From Alphaproteobacteria bacterium (lineage in GTDB: Bacteria > Pseudomonadota > Alphaproteobacteria > Reyranellales > Reyranellaceae), in assembly GCA_005884705.1 (NCBI GenBank), contig VBAF01000166.1:1-6766 (forward strand): 6,766 nucleotides of DNA, in the 5' to 3' direction. Below are positions 1 to 5,687 of this stretch, in pieces. The notes beneath the pieces are model-generated. The model worked only from the letters and a program-made list of their open reading frames with translations, did not search any database and was not told the origin of the DNA. Each line of letters begins with the position of its first letter. The stretch's first letter is position 1. Both the position numbers and the translations under genes were made by a program.

Positions 1-87
1 CGGCGCATCGGCGCCTGCCTTGAGCAGCATCTGGCCCGCGATGCCGGCCAGGATGCCGATACCGAGCACCACGTAATAGATCATCAT
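1..87 (-). CDS. SMR/ArnE-like small membrane transporter, N-terminal fragment
   Basis: Only the first 29 codons are inside the window; the gene runs off the left edge. The peptide opens MMIYYVVLGIGILAGIAGQM and continues with LLKAGADAP. It is one hydrophobic helix ending in a GQMLLK motif, as in the first helix of small multidrug-resistance-like proteins and ArnE/ArnF-type undecaprenyl-phosphate-sugar flippase subunits. Its ATG at 87 lies 8 nt after a good ribosome site (AGGAG, minus strand 100-96). It overlaps the stop of the upstream glycosyltransferase in an ATGA, so the two are probably translationally coupled. By context I infer that it flips the lipid-linked sugar made by that enzyme. 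With only one helix visible, an EamA-type transporter or another small membrane protein cannot be excluded. Confidence 0.68.
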   Translation of the reverse strand, partial: MMIYYVVLGIGILAGIAGQMLLKAGADAP

Positions 88-1112
88 CGCTCGGGCTCCT
101 GGGGGAATGACGGCACGCGATAAGGTTGGCCGGCGGCCTGCGTGTTGACCGGCGGGCGTTCGACCTCGAGGCCAGAGTCGCCGCGCTTGAAGACTTCGCG
201 GACCAGGTACTGAGGCTTGCGGTTGGAGGCGAGGAACATGCGCCCGAGATACTCGCCGATCAGGCCAACCACGATCAGTTGCACGCCGGCCAGCACCAGC
301 ACCGCGACCATCAGCGACGCCCAACCCTGCGGCGGCTTGTGCGCGGAGATCGCCTCGGCAACGACGATCACCGCCGCCAGCGCCCCCAACAGGCCGAAGG
401 CGATGCCGAACAAGGTGGCGAAGCGCAGCGGGATCACCGAGAAATTCAGGAACATCGACAGCCACAGCCGGAACAGGCGGGCGATCGTGTAGTTCGAGCG
501 GCCCTCGATCCGGGGCAGGTGCGCGACCTGCAGCCGACCGACATTCTGCGTCACCTGGAAGATCAGCCCGTCGACGTAAGGGTACGGCCCCTCGTAACCC
601 GTGGTGATGTGCTCGCGCACGAAGCCGGAGATGCAGCGGAAGCTCGAGAGATAGAGGCCCTTGGGCTTGTCGATCAGCTTGTCCGCGCACCAGTTGGTGA
701 AGCGGCTGCCGATATTGCGCCAGGCGGCGTGCTTCTTCTCCTCGTAGTAGGTGTAGACCACGTCGTAGCCGCCGTCGCGCGCGTATTCGTAGAGCCGCTT
801 CACCTCGCTTGGCGGGTTCTGCAGGTCGTCGTCCATGGTGATGGCGAAGGCGCCGCGGGCGCGCGCGAGGCCGGCCATCACCGCGTTGTGCTCGCCGAAA
901 TTGCGGCTGAGGCTCAGCACCGTCACCGGCGCGCCGGGCTCGGCGGCGAGCTTCTTGCAGACGTCGAGGCTGTTGTCCGGGCTGCCATCGACCGCCAGCA
1001 CGATCTCCAGGCCGCCGTCGATGTCGAGCGCTCTCAGCGCCGCGACCAGTTCGCTGATGGTCGCGGCGCCGTTGTAGACCGGCACGACGATGGACAGGAC
1101 GGGATCAACCAT
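84..1112 (-). CDS. GT2 polyprenyl-phosphate glycosyltransferase (ArnC/GtrB/DPM1-like)
   Basis: A 342-residue inner-membrane glycosyltransferase with its catalytic domain in the cytoplasm. The N-terminus LSIVVPVYNG is the typical GT2 nucleotide-sugar fold start. VDGSPDNS (residues 41-48) and the DDDLQNPP motif (94-101) supply the metal and nucleotide-sugar site, and DDDLQ is characteristic of the polyprenyl-phosphate branch. Two hydrophobic segments at about 230-254 and 265-289 are followed by GEYLGR, the usual end of ArnC/GtrB-type proteins. A polar, proline-rich tail covers about 310-342. The family transfers a sugar from a nucleotide donor to undecaprenyl (or dolichyl) phosphate; which sugar is not readable here. 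The ATG at 1112 overlaps the end of the methyltransferase gene by 8 bp, with a short AGG site just upstream, and the stop overlaps the next gene's start by 4 bp. The three are clearly one operon. Confidence 0.93.
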   Translation of the reverse strand: MVDPVLSIVVPVYNGAATISELVAALRALDIDGGLEIVLAVDGSPDNSLDVCKKLAAEPGAPVTVLSLSRNFGEHNAVMAGLARARGAFAITMDDDLQNPPSEVKRLYEYARDGGYDVVYTYYEEKKHAAWRNIGSRFTNWCADKLIDKPKGLYLSSFRCISGFVREHITTGYEGPYPYVDGLIFQVTQNVGRLQVAHLPRIEGRSNYTIARLFRLWLSMFLNFSVIPLRFATLFGIAFGLLGALAAVIVVAEAISAHKPPQGWASLMVAVLVLAGVQLIVVGLIGEYLGRMFLASNRKPQYLVREVFKRGDSGLEVERPPVNTQAAGQPYRVPSFPQEPER

Positions 1113-1827
1113 CGCGCCTGGCCACGATCAGCAATGAGCCGCCGAACGGCAGCGTGATACCGGCGCCGAGGGCCGCCCGCTCGAGCGCCAGCACCGCGGA
1201 GAAGACGAGGTCGAGCCAGCGCGGGAAGTCGCGCACGTCGCTCGGCGCATCATCGCGCTCGGTCAGTCGGTGGAGCAGCATCAGGGGAAAGAGCAGGGTG
1301 TTCCAGTAGCTCGCCTTCAGGATCTCGAAGCCGCAGCCGGCCAGCAGGGCACGCCCCTGGCTGCGGGTGAAGCGGCGGACATTGTGCACGCGCCTGTCAT
1401 GCGCCGACAACAGCCACCCGTAGGCCGGCAGATTGAACAGGGCGACCGCGCCCGGCTTGAGGCAGCGATGGGCCTCCTGGGCGGCGCGCTCGGGGTCGAC
1501 CCCGCCGTGGCACAGCACGTCCAGCGAGACGTAGCCTGCAAGCGCGCCCGGGCCGACCGGCATTTCGTTGACCGAACCGCAGGCCACCGGCCGCCCGGAC
1601 TTTTTGCAGGCAAGGGCGGCGGCGACAGGGTCGTATTCCACGCCGAACGCCGCCGGCCCGAGCCGCGCCAGCATGCCGCCGGTTCCGCAGCCCGCGTCGA
1701 GCACCGGGCCCGAAACCGCCTCGCCGAGCGCGCGCGCCAGTTCCTGCACGACCAGGGCGCGCAGGCCGCGGTACCACCACATGCGATCCTCGACCGCATT
1801 CATGCGCTCGTACTCGATCCGCTCCAC
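1105..1827 (-). CDS. class I SAM-dependent methyltransferase
   Basis: A 240-residue protein if started at GTG 1827. LDAGCGTGG (residues 44-52) is the glycine-rich SAM-binding motif I. The acidic residue of GVEYD (about 64) should bind the ribose hydroxyls, and YVSLDVLCH (about 99-107) fits motif IV. The stretch HNVRRFTRSQGRALLAGCGF and the hydrophobic NTLLFPLMLLHRL after it are common in methyltransferases next to GT2 genes and suggest loose membrane contact. Start choice: an open frame reaches a TTG at 1875, but that would overlap the divergent gene. An ATG at 1803 would remove VERIEYER, which I judge to be part of the conserved domain (EYERM...EDRMWWYRGLR). GTG 1827 keeps it. It is the first gene of the operon, so a role in modifying a sugar or lipid carrier is an inference from context; the substrate is unknown. 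Confidence 0.88.
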   Translation of the reverse strand: MERIEYERMNAVEDRMWWYRGLRALVVQELARALGEAVSGPVLDAGCGTGGMLARLGPAAFGVEYDPVAAALACKKSGRPVACGSVNEMPVGPGALAGYVSLDVLCHGGVDPERAAQEAHRCLKPGAVALFNLPAYGWLLSAHDRRVHNVRRFTRSQGRALLAGCGFEILKASYWNTLLFPLMLLHRLTERDDAPSDVRDFPRWLDLVFSAVLALERAALGAGITLPFGGSLLIVARRDG

Positions 1828-1833
1828 GCTCCG

Positions 1834-1862
1834 CTTATGATATCTTGACGCCGCCTTGCCAA
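1834..1862 (-). promoter_or_regulatory. candidate promoter of the methyltransferase-GT2-SMR operon
   Basis: Reading the minus strand, TTGGCA (1862-1857) matches a -35 box in five of six positions. A 17-nt spacer follows, then CATAAG (1839-1834), four of six matches to a -10 box. Transcription would begin about 7 nt further, at or next to the GTG at 1827, which implies a leaderless or nearly leaderless mRNA. No convincing Shine-Dalgarno lies before that GTG, which agrees. This is pattern matching only, in a GC-rich genome whose sigma-factor preferences are not known. Confidence 0.35.
1836..1841 (+). promoter_or_regulatory. candidate -10 element for the divergent GT-C gene
   Basis: TATGAT on the plus strand matches the -10 consensus in five of six positions and ends 14 bp before the TTG start at 1856. 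The best -35-like hexamer at a 16-bp spacer (TCGATC, 1814-1819) is poor. The element overlaps the opposite-strand CATAAG -10 candidate, so the two transcription units may share one small bidirectional promoter. Confidence 0.3.
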
Positions 1863-3436
1863 CCGCCACGACCAAACCACCGATCGTCTCGCCGCGCCTG
1901 GAGCGGCTTTTGCTGGTGCCGCTGTTCGCGCTGCCGGTGCTGTGGCTCGCCGGTTACTTCTTCCCGCCGATCAACCACGACGTCGGCGCGATCCTCGACG
2001 TTACGGAACGCTGGCTCGACGGCGAGACGCTCTACGTCCAGGTAATCGACGAGAACCTGCCGCTGACCTTCATCGTCCACGCGCTGCCGGTGCTGACCGC
2101 CAAGCTGCTGCCGGGCAGCATACCGTTCTGGTTCACCGCCTGGGTGGTGGCGGGCATCGCCGCCTCCTTCTACGCCTGCAGCCGGCTGGTGCGCCTCGTG
2201 CCCTCGGCCGACCATGCACTGACAGAGGCGCTGCTGCCGCCGGTGCTGCTGTTCCTGTTCACGGTGCTGCCCAACGAGCATTTCGGCCAGCGCGAGCACA
2301 TCATGTTCGTCGCCAGCGCGCCCTACCTGATCGGCTCGATGGCGCGCGCCGAGGGCGTGCGCCTGCGCGTCTCGAGCGCCGTGGTGATCGGCCTCGTCGC
2401 CGGCCTGTTCCTGGCGATGAAGCCCTACTACCTCGCCATCCCGGCGGCGGTGGAGCTCTTCCTGCTGCTGCGACGCGGCTGGCGCGTCACCATCCGCGAT
2501 CCGATCCCGTGGGCGATCTTCGCCGTGGCGCTCACCCATCTCGTGCTGATGTACACGGTATTCTCGGCATTCGGTCGCTTCGTGATGCCGATGGCGCTCG
2601 AATCCTACGAACCGATCGGCGACGCCGGCTGGCGACAGGTGCTGACGAGCGACGTCATGCTGCCGACCCTGATCGCGCTCCTGCTGTTCGGCACCTTCGC
2701 CATCTTCCTCACCCGCGCGCTGGCGGCGCGTGCCCTGCTCGCCTTCGGCATCGGCGCAGTGCTTTCCGCGATCGCCCAGGCCAAGGGCTGGCCCTACCAC
2801 GTGCTGCCGGCACTATCGGCGGCAATCCTGCTCGCGACCTTCACCCTGTCGCAGACCATCGACCGCTACCTGCCGATCAGCCGCAGCGGCCATCGCCTGC
2901 CGGTGGCGGTGATCTCCGCCACGCTGATGGTGCTGCTCTACTTCCAGGCCGCGCTTTACACGCCGCCGTTCTACAAGCAGCGCCAGTACGAGGATTCGAT
3001 CGGCGGCATCCTGCGCCATATCGTCGAGCAGAACGCGCCGCACCGCACGATCATGACCCTGTCGCCCGGCATCTACCCGTTCTGGCCGATGCTGAACTAC
3101 GTGCACGGCCGCATGACCATGCGCTTCCTGACGATGTGGGTGGTCCAGGGCGTCTATGCCGACTGCGAGGACTTCCCCGCGCTCTACAACGCGCCCGATA
3201 CGATGGGCGACACCGAGAAGTTCGTGTTCGACGCCGTGTCCGAGGACTTCGCCAAGGGCCAGCCCGACCTCCTGATCCTCGACACCATCCCCGGCATGCC
3301 GCGCTGTCAGGGCAAGGTGTTCGACTATCTCGAATACTTCCAGCAGAACAAGGTGTTCGCCGACGCCTTCGAGCACTACGAACACCTGATGGACGTCGAC
3401 CGCTACAAGATCTACCGCAAGAGGAAACAGCCCTAG
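1856..3436 (+). CDS. GT-C-like multi-membrane glycosyltransferase (predicted)
   Basis: A 526-residue integral membrane protein with roughly nine to eleven hydrophobic segments between residues 19 and 368 and a soluble, probably periplasmic C-terminal domain (about 370-526). The first outer loop carries NHDVGAILDVTERWLDGETLY (40-60) followed by ENLPL. This matches the acidic loop and N-P-P-L-like motif of GT39/ArnT-related GT-C enzymes, where an Asp or Glu is catalytic. Further marks typical of this group are HFGQREH (142-148), AMKPYY (187-192) and KGWPYHVLP (310-318). Such enzymes use a polyprenyl-phosphate sugar as donor in the periplasm, which fits the neighbouring GT2 gene, but the acceptor is unknown. 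The start is TTG 1856, the first possible one after an in-frame stop at 1838. It keeps positive residues before helix 1 but has no clear ribosome site. A TTG at 1910, 6 nt after GGAG (1900-1903), is an alternative giving 508 residues. The exact family is inferred from motifs, not from a search. Confidence 0.82.
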   Translation: MPTATTKPPIVSPRLERLLLVPLFALPVLWLAGYFFPPINHDVGAILDVTERWLDGETLYVQVIDENLPLTFIVHALPVLTAKLLPGSIPFWFTAWVVAGIAASFYACSRLVRLVPSADHALTEALLPPVLLFLFTVLPNEHFGQREHIMFVASAPYLIGSMARAEGVRLRVSSAVVIGLVAGLFLAMKPYYLAIPAAVELFLLLRRGWRVTIRDPIPWAIFAVALTHLVLMYTVFSAFGRFVMPMALESYEPIGDAGWRQVLTSDVMLPTLIALLLFGTFAIFLTRALAARALLAFGIGAVLSAIAQAKGWPYHVLPALSAAILLATFTLSQTIDRYLPISRSGHRLPVAVISATLMVLLYFQAALYTPPFYKQRQYEDSIGGILRHIVEQNAPHRTIMTLSPGIYPFWPMLNYVHGRMTMRFLTMWVVQGVYADCEDFPALYNAPDTMGDTEKFVFDAVSEDFAKGQPDLLILDTIPGMPRCQGKVFDYLEYFQQNKVFADAFEHYEHLMDVDRYKIYRKRKQP

Positions 3437-3445
3437 ATCAGGGCT
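3421..3445 (-). terminator. candidate intrinsic terminator of the acyl-CoA operon
   Basis: A perfect inverted repeat, AGCCCT (3429-3434) and AGGGCT (3440-3445), encloses a 5-nt loop. Read on the minus strand, the 6-bp hairpin is followed by GTTTCCTCTT, moderately T-rich, as expected for a weak intrinsic terminator of the leftward operon. On the plus strand it is followed by CGCCCC, so it would not work well for the opposing gene. The hairpin includes the stop codons of both convergent genes. The short stem and broken T tract keep confidence modest. Confidence 0.4.
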
Positions 3446-3902
3446 CGCCCCATTTGCCCTTCACCCGGGCGCGCAGGTGCTCGGGGATCTTGTCGAGGTC
3501 GGGCACCTTGAAGACTCCCGATGCGACCAGGACGATTTCGCCGCCGCAGACCAGGTCGCAGCTGCAGAAGCAGAAATTGACTGTGCGACGGGCGATGCGC
3601 GCGGTGCCTTCGAGCCATTGGCCGAGCTTGGCGCCGCGCACGAACTCGGTGCTGAGCGATATCGTGGGATGCGGCCATCGGATGCCGGTGGCATGCCCCG
3701 AACCCGCGCCCATCACCATGTCGGCGACGGTGACCAGCAGCCCGCCATGCGCCCAGCCCATTGGGTTGCCGTGCCGCGGCTCGAGCGGCAGGCCGACCCG
3801 CAGCTTCTCGCCCTCGATCTTGAACCAGAGCGGGCCGATCAGCCCGACGAAATCGTCGGTGACCCGCAGCTCGCGGAAGCCTTCGGGGATCAGCTTGTTC
3901 AT
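3438..3902 (-). CDS. PaaI-type hotdog acyl-CoA thioesterase
   Basis: A 154-residue single-domain hotdog protein, the usual size for the PaaI group. GNPMGWAHGGLLVTVADMVMG (45-65) carries the family signature: the HGG turn at 52-54 and Asp61 in the central helix, where the catalytic or CoA-positioning acid normally lies. The family hydrolyses acyl- or aryl-CoA thioesters in the cytoplasm; the substrate here is unknown. An open frame extends to 4028, but that part is a low-complexity read-through of the upstream gene. The ATG at 3902 overlaps the upstream stop in an ATGA and begins the conserved region, so it was chosen. The protein is last in the five-gene operon. Oddly, residues 111-119 (CFCSCDLVC) hold four cysteines in nine positions. 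The stop lies 1 bp from the stop of the convergent GT-C gene. Confidence 0.87.
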   Translation of the reverse strand: MNKLIPEGFRELRVTDDFVGLIGPLWFKIEGEKLRVGLPLEPRHGNPMGWAHGGLLVTVADMVMGAGSGHATGIRWPHPTISLSTEFVRGAKLGQWLEGTARIARRTVNFCFCSCDLVCGGEIVLVASGVFKVPDLDKIPEHLRARVKGKWGEP

Positions 3903-4357
3903 ACGGGCAGCCCGTCCCTGGAGGCGGCGAGCGTTTCGAGCGCAGCCCGCACGGCCGGGTCGAACGGCGTGCTCTTGTGGGTCTGCTCGTCCAGCGACAC
4001 CATGATCACCTTCTGCACCGCCGTGCACTGCCCTTCGCCATCGAACAGCGCCTGGCCGATCACCACCTTGCGCTGATGCGCCTCGATAAGGCGGGCACAG
4101 GCAGTCGCCGTGCCGGGATAGAACATCTGCCGCTTGAAGTCGGCCTCGATGCGGCCGATCACCAGCCGGAAGCGCGGCAGGCCCCCCTCAGCGCCATGAG
4201 GGCGTACGATCCGGCGCAGGTAGGAGACCCGCGCATTCTCCAGCAGCTCGATGAACGAGCCGTTGTTGACGTGGCCGTTGGCATCGACGTCGGCGAAGCG
4301 CAGATGCTCGGACGTGGCTAAGCCATAGATGCCGCGATCGGCAAGATCGAACGCCAT
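3899..4357 (-). CDS. 4HBT/YbgC-FadM-type acyl-CoA thioesterase
   Basis: A 152-residue hotdog protein of the 4-hydroxybenzoyl-CoA thioesterase family. LRFADVDANGHVNNGSFIEL (19-38) is the diagnostic signature: R-F/Y-x-D-x-D-x-x-G-H-V-N-N. Asp23 or Asp25 is the likely catalytic acid, and the helix ends with ELLENAR. Members cleave medium- or long-chain acyl-CoA or aryl-CoA; the chain preference cannot be deduced. The ATG at 4357 begins 5 nt after the original stop of the frameshifted VOC gene (TAG 4365-4363). It has only a distant GGAG (11 nt away), so coupling to the upstream gene may have mattered for its translation. It overlaps the following PaaI gene by 4 bp, so two different thioesterases are made from adjacent, coupled genes. 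Confidence 0.92.
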   Translation of the reverse strand: MAFDLADRGIYGLATSEHLRFADVDANGHVNNGSFIELLENARVSYLRRIVRPHGAEGGLPRFRLVIGRIEADFKRQMFYPGTATACARLIEAHQRKVVIGQALFDGEGQCTAVQKVIMVSLDEQTHKSTPFDPAVRAALETLAASRDGLPV

Positions 4358-4362
4358 GAACG

Positions 4363-4551
4363 CTAACGCTCCGCGAATTCCAGGGTGAGGTGCGCGGCCT
4401 CCGAGGGCGGCACCAGCAGCCGGCTGGCATCGGGTTTGAGAAGCTTGACGCCGTTCTTCTTCAAGAGCGTCTCGCAGGCGGCGAGGTTATCGACCTGCAC
4501 GCTCAAAAGTGCCGGATCGCACCGGCGTGATGCCAGGGTACCGCCGCGCAT
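4363..4551 (-). pseudogene. detached C-terminal part of the VOC gene (next reading frame)
   Basis: This frame encodes DPALLSVQVDNLAACETLLKK and then a segment ending LLVPPSEAAHLTLEFAER. It reads as the closing beta-alpha-beta unit of a glyoxalase-like domain: a strand (LSVQVDNL), a helix (AACETLLKKNGV), then RLLVPPSEA leading to the last strand. The upstream ORF lacks exactly this part. It is very unlikely to be a separate gene: its only ATG (4551) lies inside the other frame and has no convincing ribosome site. The stop at 4363-4365 leaves 5 bp to the next gene, the spacing expected for the original end of the VOC gene. The true boundary of this fragment is the frameshift, somewhere in about 4505-4530. 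Confidence 0.7.
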
Positions 4552-5200
4552 AGTCCTGGCGCGTGAGGTAGCGGATGGGCTGCGTGCCGGTGTCCGCGAC
4601 GATGCCGTCGGCTTCGCGGCTCACCGAGCCCGCCCCGAAATATCTCTCCAGCGCAGCGGTCCACCGGGCCGGCTGATCGGCGATGACCGTGACGCCGGCG
4701 ATGTCGCGCGCGCTGTTCGGATGCTTGGCCCATTCGGCGCGGTAGACGAACTGCGGGGTGATGTGCTCGCAGACGAAGAAGCCGACCACCGGCATATGGG
4801 TCTTGGGGACGCGCACGGTGCGGAACTGGGCATGCTCGGTCTTGCCCGCGACCTCGACGGCGCGGTCGAAGAACAGCGGCGCATCGGGATCGAGGCCCGC
4901 CGCCTTGAAGGCGTCGAACGCCAGGTCGGCGCCGTCGGTCGCCAGCGCCACGTTGGCCAAGCCGCCGCCGTCCTTCAGCCATTCCCGGCGCTCGGCGTTG
5001 AACGGCGTGTCCTCGACGATGCCCAGGATCTCGAAATAGTCCTTGTCGAAGATCATCAGGTGATTGGCGGTGCCGAGCTTGCGATGAAAGCCGCGCGGCT
5101 GGACCTCGAAGCCGAGCTTCTCGTACTGCCTCTGCGCCGCATCGATGCCGTCGACCATGACCACGACATGGTCGAGGCCCTTCACCGCGCGCCGGCTCAT
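4487..5200 (-). CDS. glyoxalase-like VOC-family protein, frameshifted near the 3' end
   Basis: A 237-residue vicinal-oxygen-chelate protein resembling the glyoxalase-like domain (PF13468 type). GLDHVVVMVDGIDAAQRQYE opens the first beta-alpha-beta unit with a possible metal-ligand His (residue 11). LGFEVQPRGFHRKLGTANHL, YFEILGI (Glu57) and FFVCEHITPQFVY follow as expected. Metal-dependent isomerase, lyase or dioxygenase activity is known across VOC proteins; the reaction here is unknown. Start: the ATG at 5200 has an AGGA site (5211-5208) at 7 nt, whereas the ATG at 5206 would leave only 1 nt. The last residues, after PGITPVR, are out of frame and the ORF ends early at 4487. Removing one base from the four-base run at 4505-4508 would restore a continuous 278-residue protein ending at 4363. 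It is either a recent pseudogene, a sequencing error, or less likely a recoded gene. It sits between the MaoC and 4HBT genes. Confidence 0.8.
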   Translation of the reverse strand: MSRRAVKGLDHVVVMVDGIDAAQRQYEKLGFEVQPRGFHRKLGTANHLMIFDKDYFEILGIVEDTPFNAERREWLKDGGGLANVALATDGADLAFDAFKAAGLDPDAPLFFDRAVEVAGKTEHAQFRTVRVPKTHMPVVGFFVCEHITPQFVYRAEWAKHPNSARDIAGVTVIADQPARWTAALERYFGAGSVSREADGIVADTGTQPIRYLTRQDYARRYPGITPVRSGTFERAGR

Positions 5201-5210
5201 GCCCATTTCC

Positions 5211-5675
5211 TCATGAGGGCCTCCGCCGCACCATGTTGATGCCCTTGGTCGTCATCACCAGCTCGCCGTTCTGGTTGGTGACCTGCCAGTGCTCATGGAT
5301 GATGCCCATGGTCGGCCGGCTCTTCGACGGCACCTTGTCGGCGCACAGCACCCAGCCGGTCAGTGTATCGCCCGGCCGCACCGGCTTCAGCCAGCGCAAT
5401 TCGTCCAGCCCGGGCGAGCCCAGCGCCGTCCGTCGATCGACGTAATTATCGACGAACAGCCGCATCATCCTGGACGCCACATGCCAGCCCGAAGCGATCA
5501 GGCCGCCATACATCGACTGCCGGGCGGCTTCGGCGTCGACATGGAAGGGCTGCGGATCGAACTGCCGAGCGAAGTCGACGATTTCCTGCTCGGTAAAGCT
5601 CGTGCTGCCCAAGGGAAATTTCTGGCCGACCTCGTAGTCGTCCCAATAACGCTCAGTCATCTCGGCCGGCACCAT
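5211..5675 (-). CDS. MaoC-like (R)-specific enoyl-CoA hydratase family protein
   Basis: A 154-residue single-hotdog protein. YWDDYEVGQKF near the N-terminus and FARQFDPQPFHVDAEAARQS (35-54) form the MaoC/hydratase-2 signature: Asp40 and His45 of the D-x-x-P-x-H-x-D-like motif are the presumed catalytic pair. GGLIASGWHVAS (57-68) is the conserved following helix. The family adds water to, or removes it from, 2-enoyl-CoA or related CoA esters. Coming directly after an acyl-CoA dehydrogenase (12 bp gap), it would logically hydrate that enzyme's enoyl-CoA product. The ATG at 5675 is used here. ATG 5660 (MTERYWDDYEVG) matches the typical start of homologues as I know them and is equally possible; neither has a strong ribosome site. 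The stop at 5211-5213 overlaps the ribosome site of the next gene. Confidence 0.9.
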   Translation of the reverse strand: MVPAEMTERYWDDYEVGQKFPLGSTSFTEQEIVDFARQFDPQPFHVDAEAARQSMYGGLIASGWHVASRMMRLFVDNYVDRRTALGSPGLDELRWLKPVRPGDTLTGWVLCADKVPSKSRPTMGIIHEHWQVTNQNGELVMTTKGINMVRRRPS

Positions 5676-5687
5676 GCGTAACCATCT

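Noticed and set aside
126..1157. A 343-codon open frame on the plus strand opposite the GT2 gene
   Set aside because: Its product is rich in R, A, H, Q and D with no recognisable domain, as expected for the antisense of GC-rich coding DNA. The minus-strand frame has clear GT2 motifs.
1828..1875. A longer methyltransferase start at TTG 1875
   Set aside because: It would overlap the divergent GT-C gene by 20 bp, adds nothing recognisable, and lies upstream of the only promoter-like sequence.
1835..2800. A 321-codon minus-strand open frame opposite the GT-C gene
   Set aside because: Low-complexity E/R/H/Q-rich product and no start signals; it is the antisense of hydrophobic codons.
1942..4005. 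A 687-codon open frame on the plus strand across the GT-C and PaaI genes
   Set aside because: Arg/Pro/Ala-rich composition without hydrophobic segments or motifs. It crosses two well-supported genes on opposite strands, so it is an out-of-frame shadow.
3903..4028. A possible 42-residue N-terminal extension of the PaaI-type thioesterase
   Set aside because: The extra residues come from the upstream thioesterase gene read in another frame, and the ATG at 3902 fits both the family start and the ATGA overlap.
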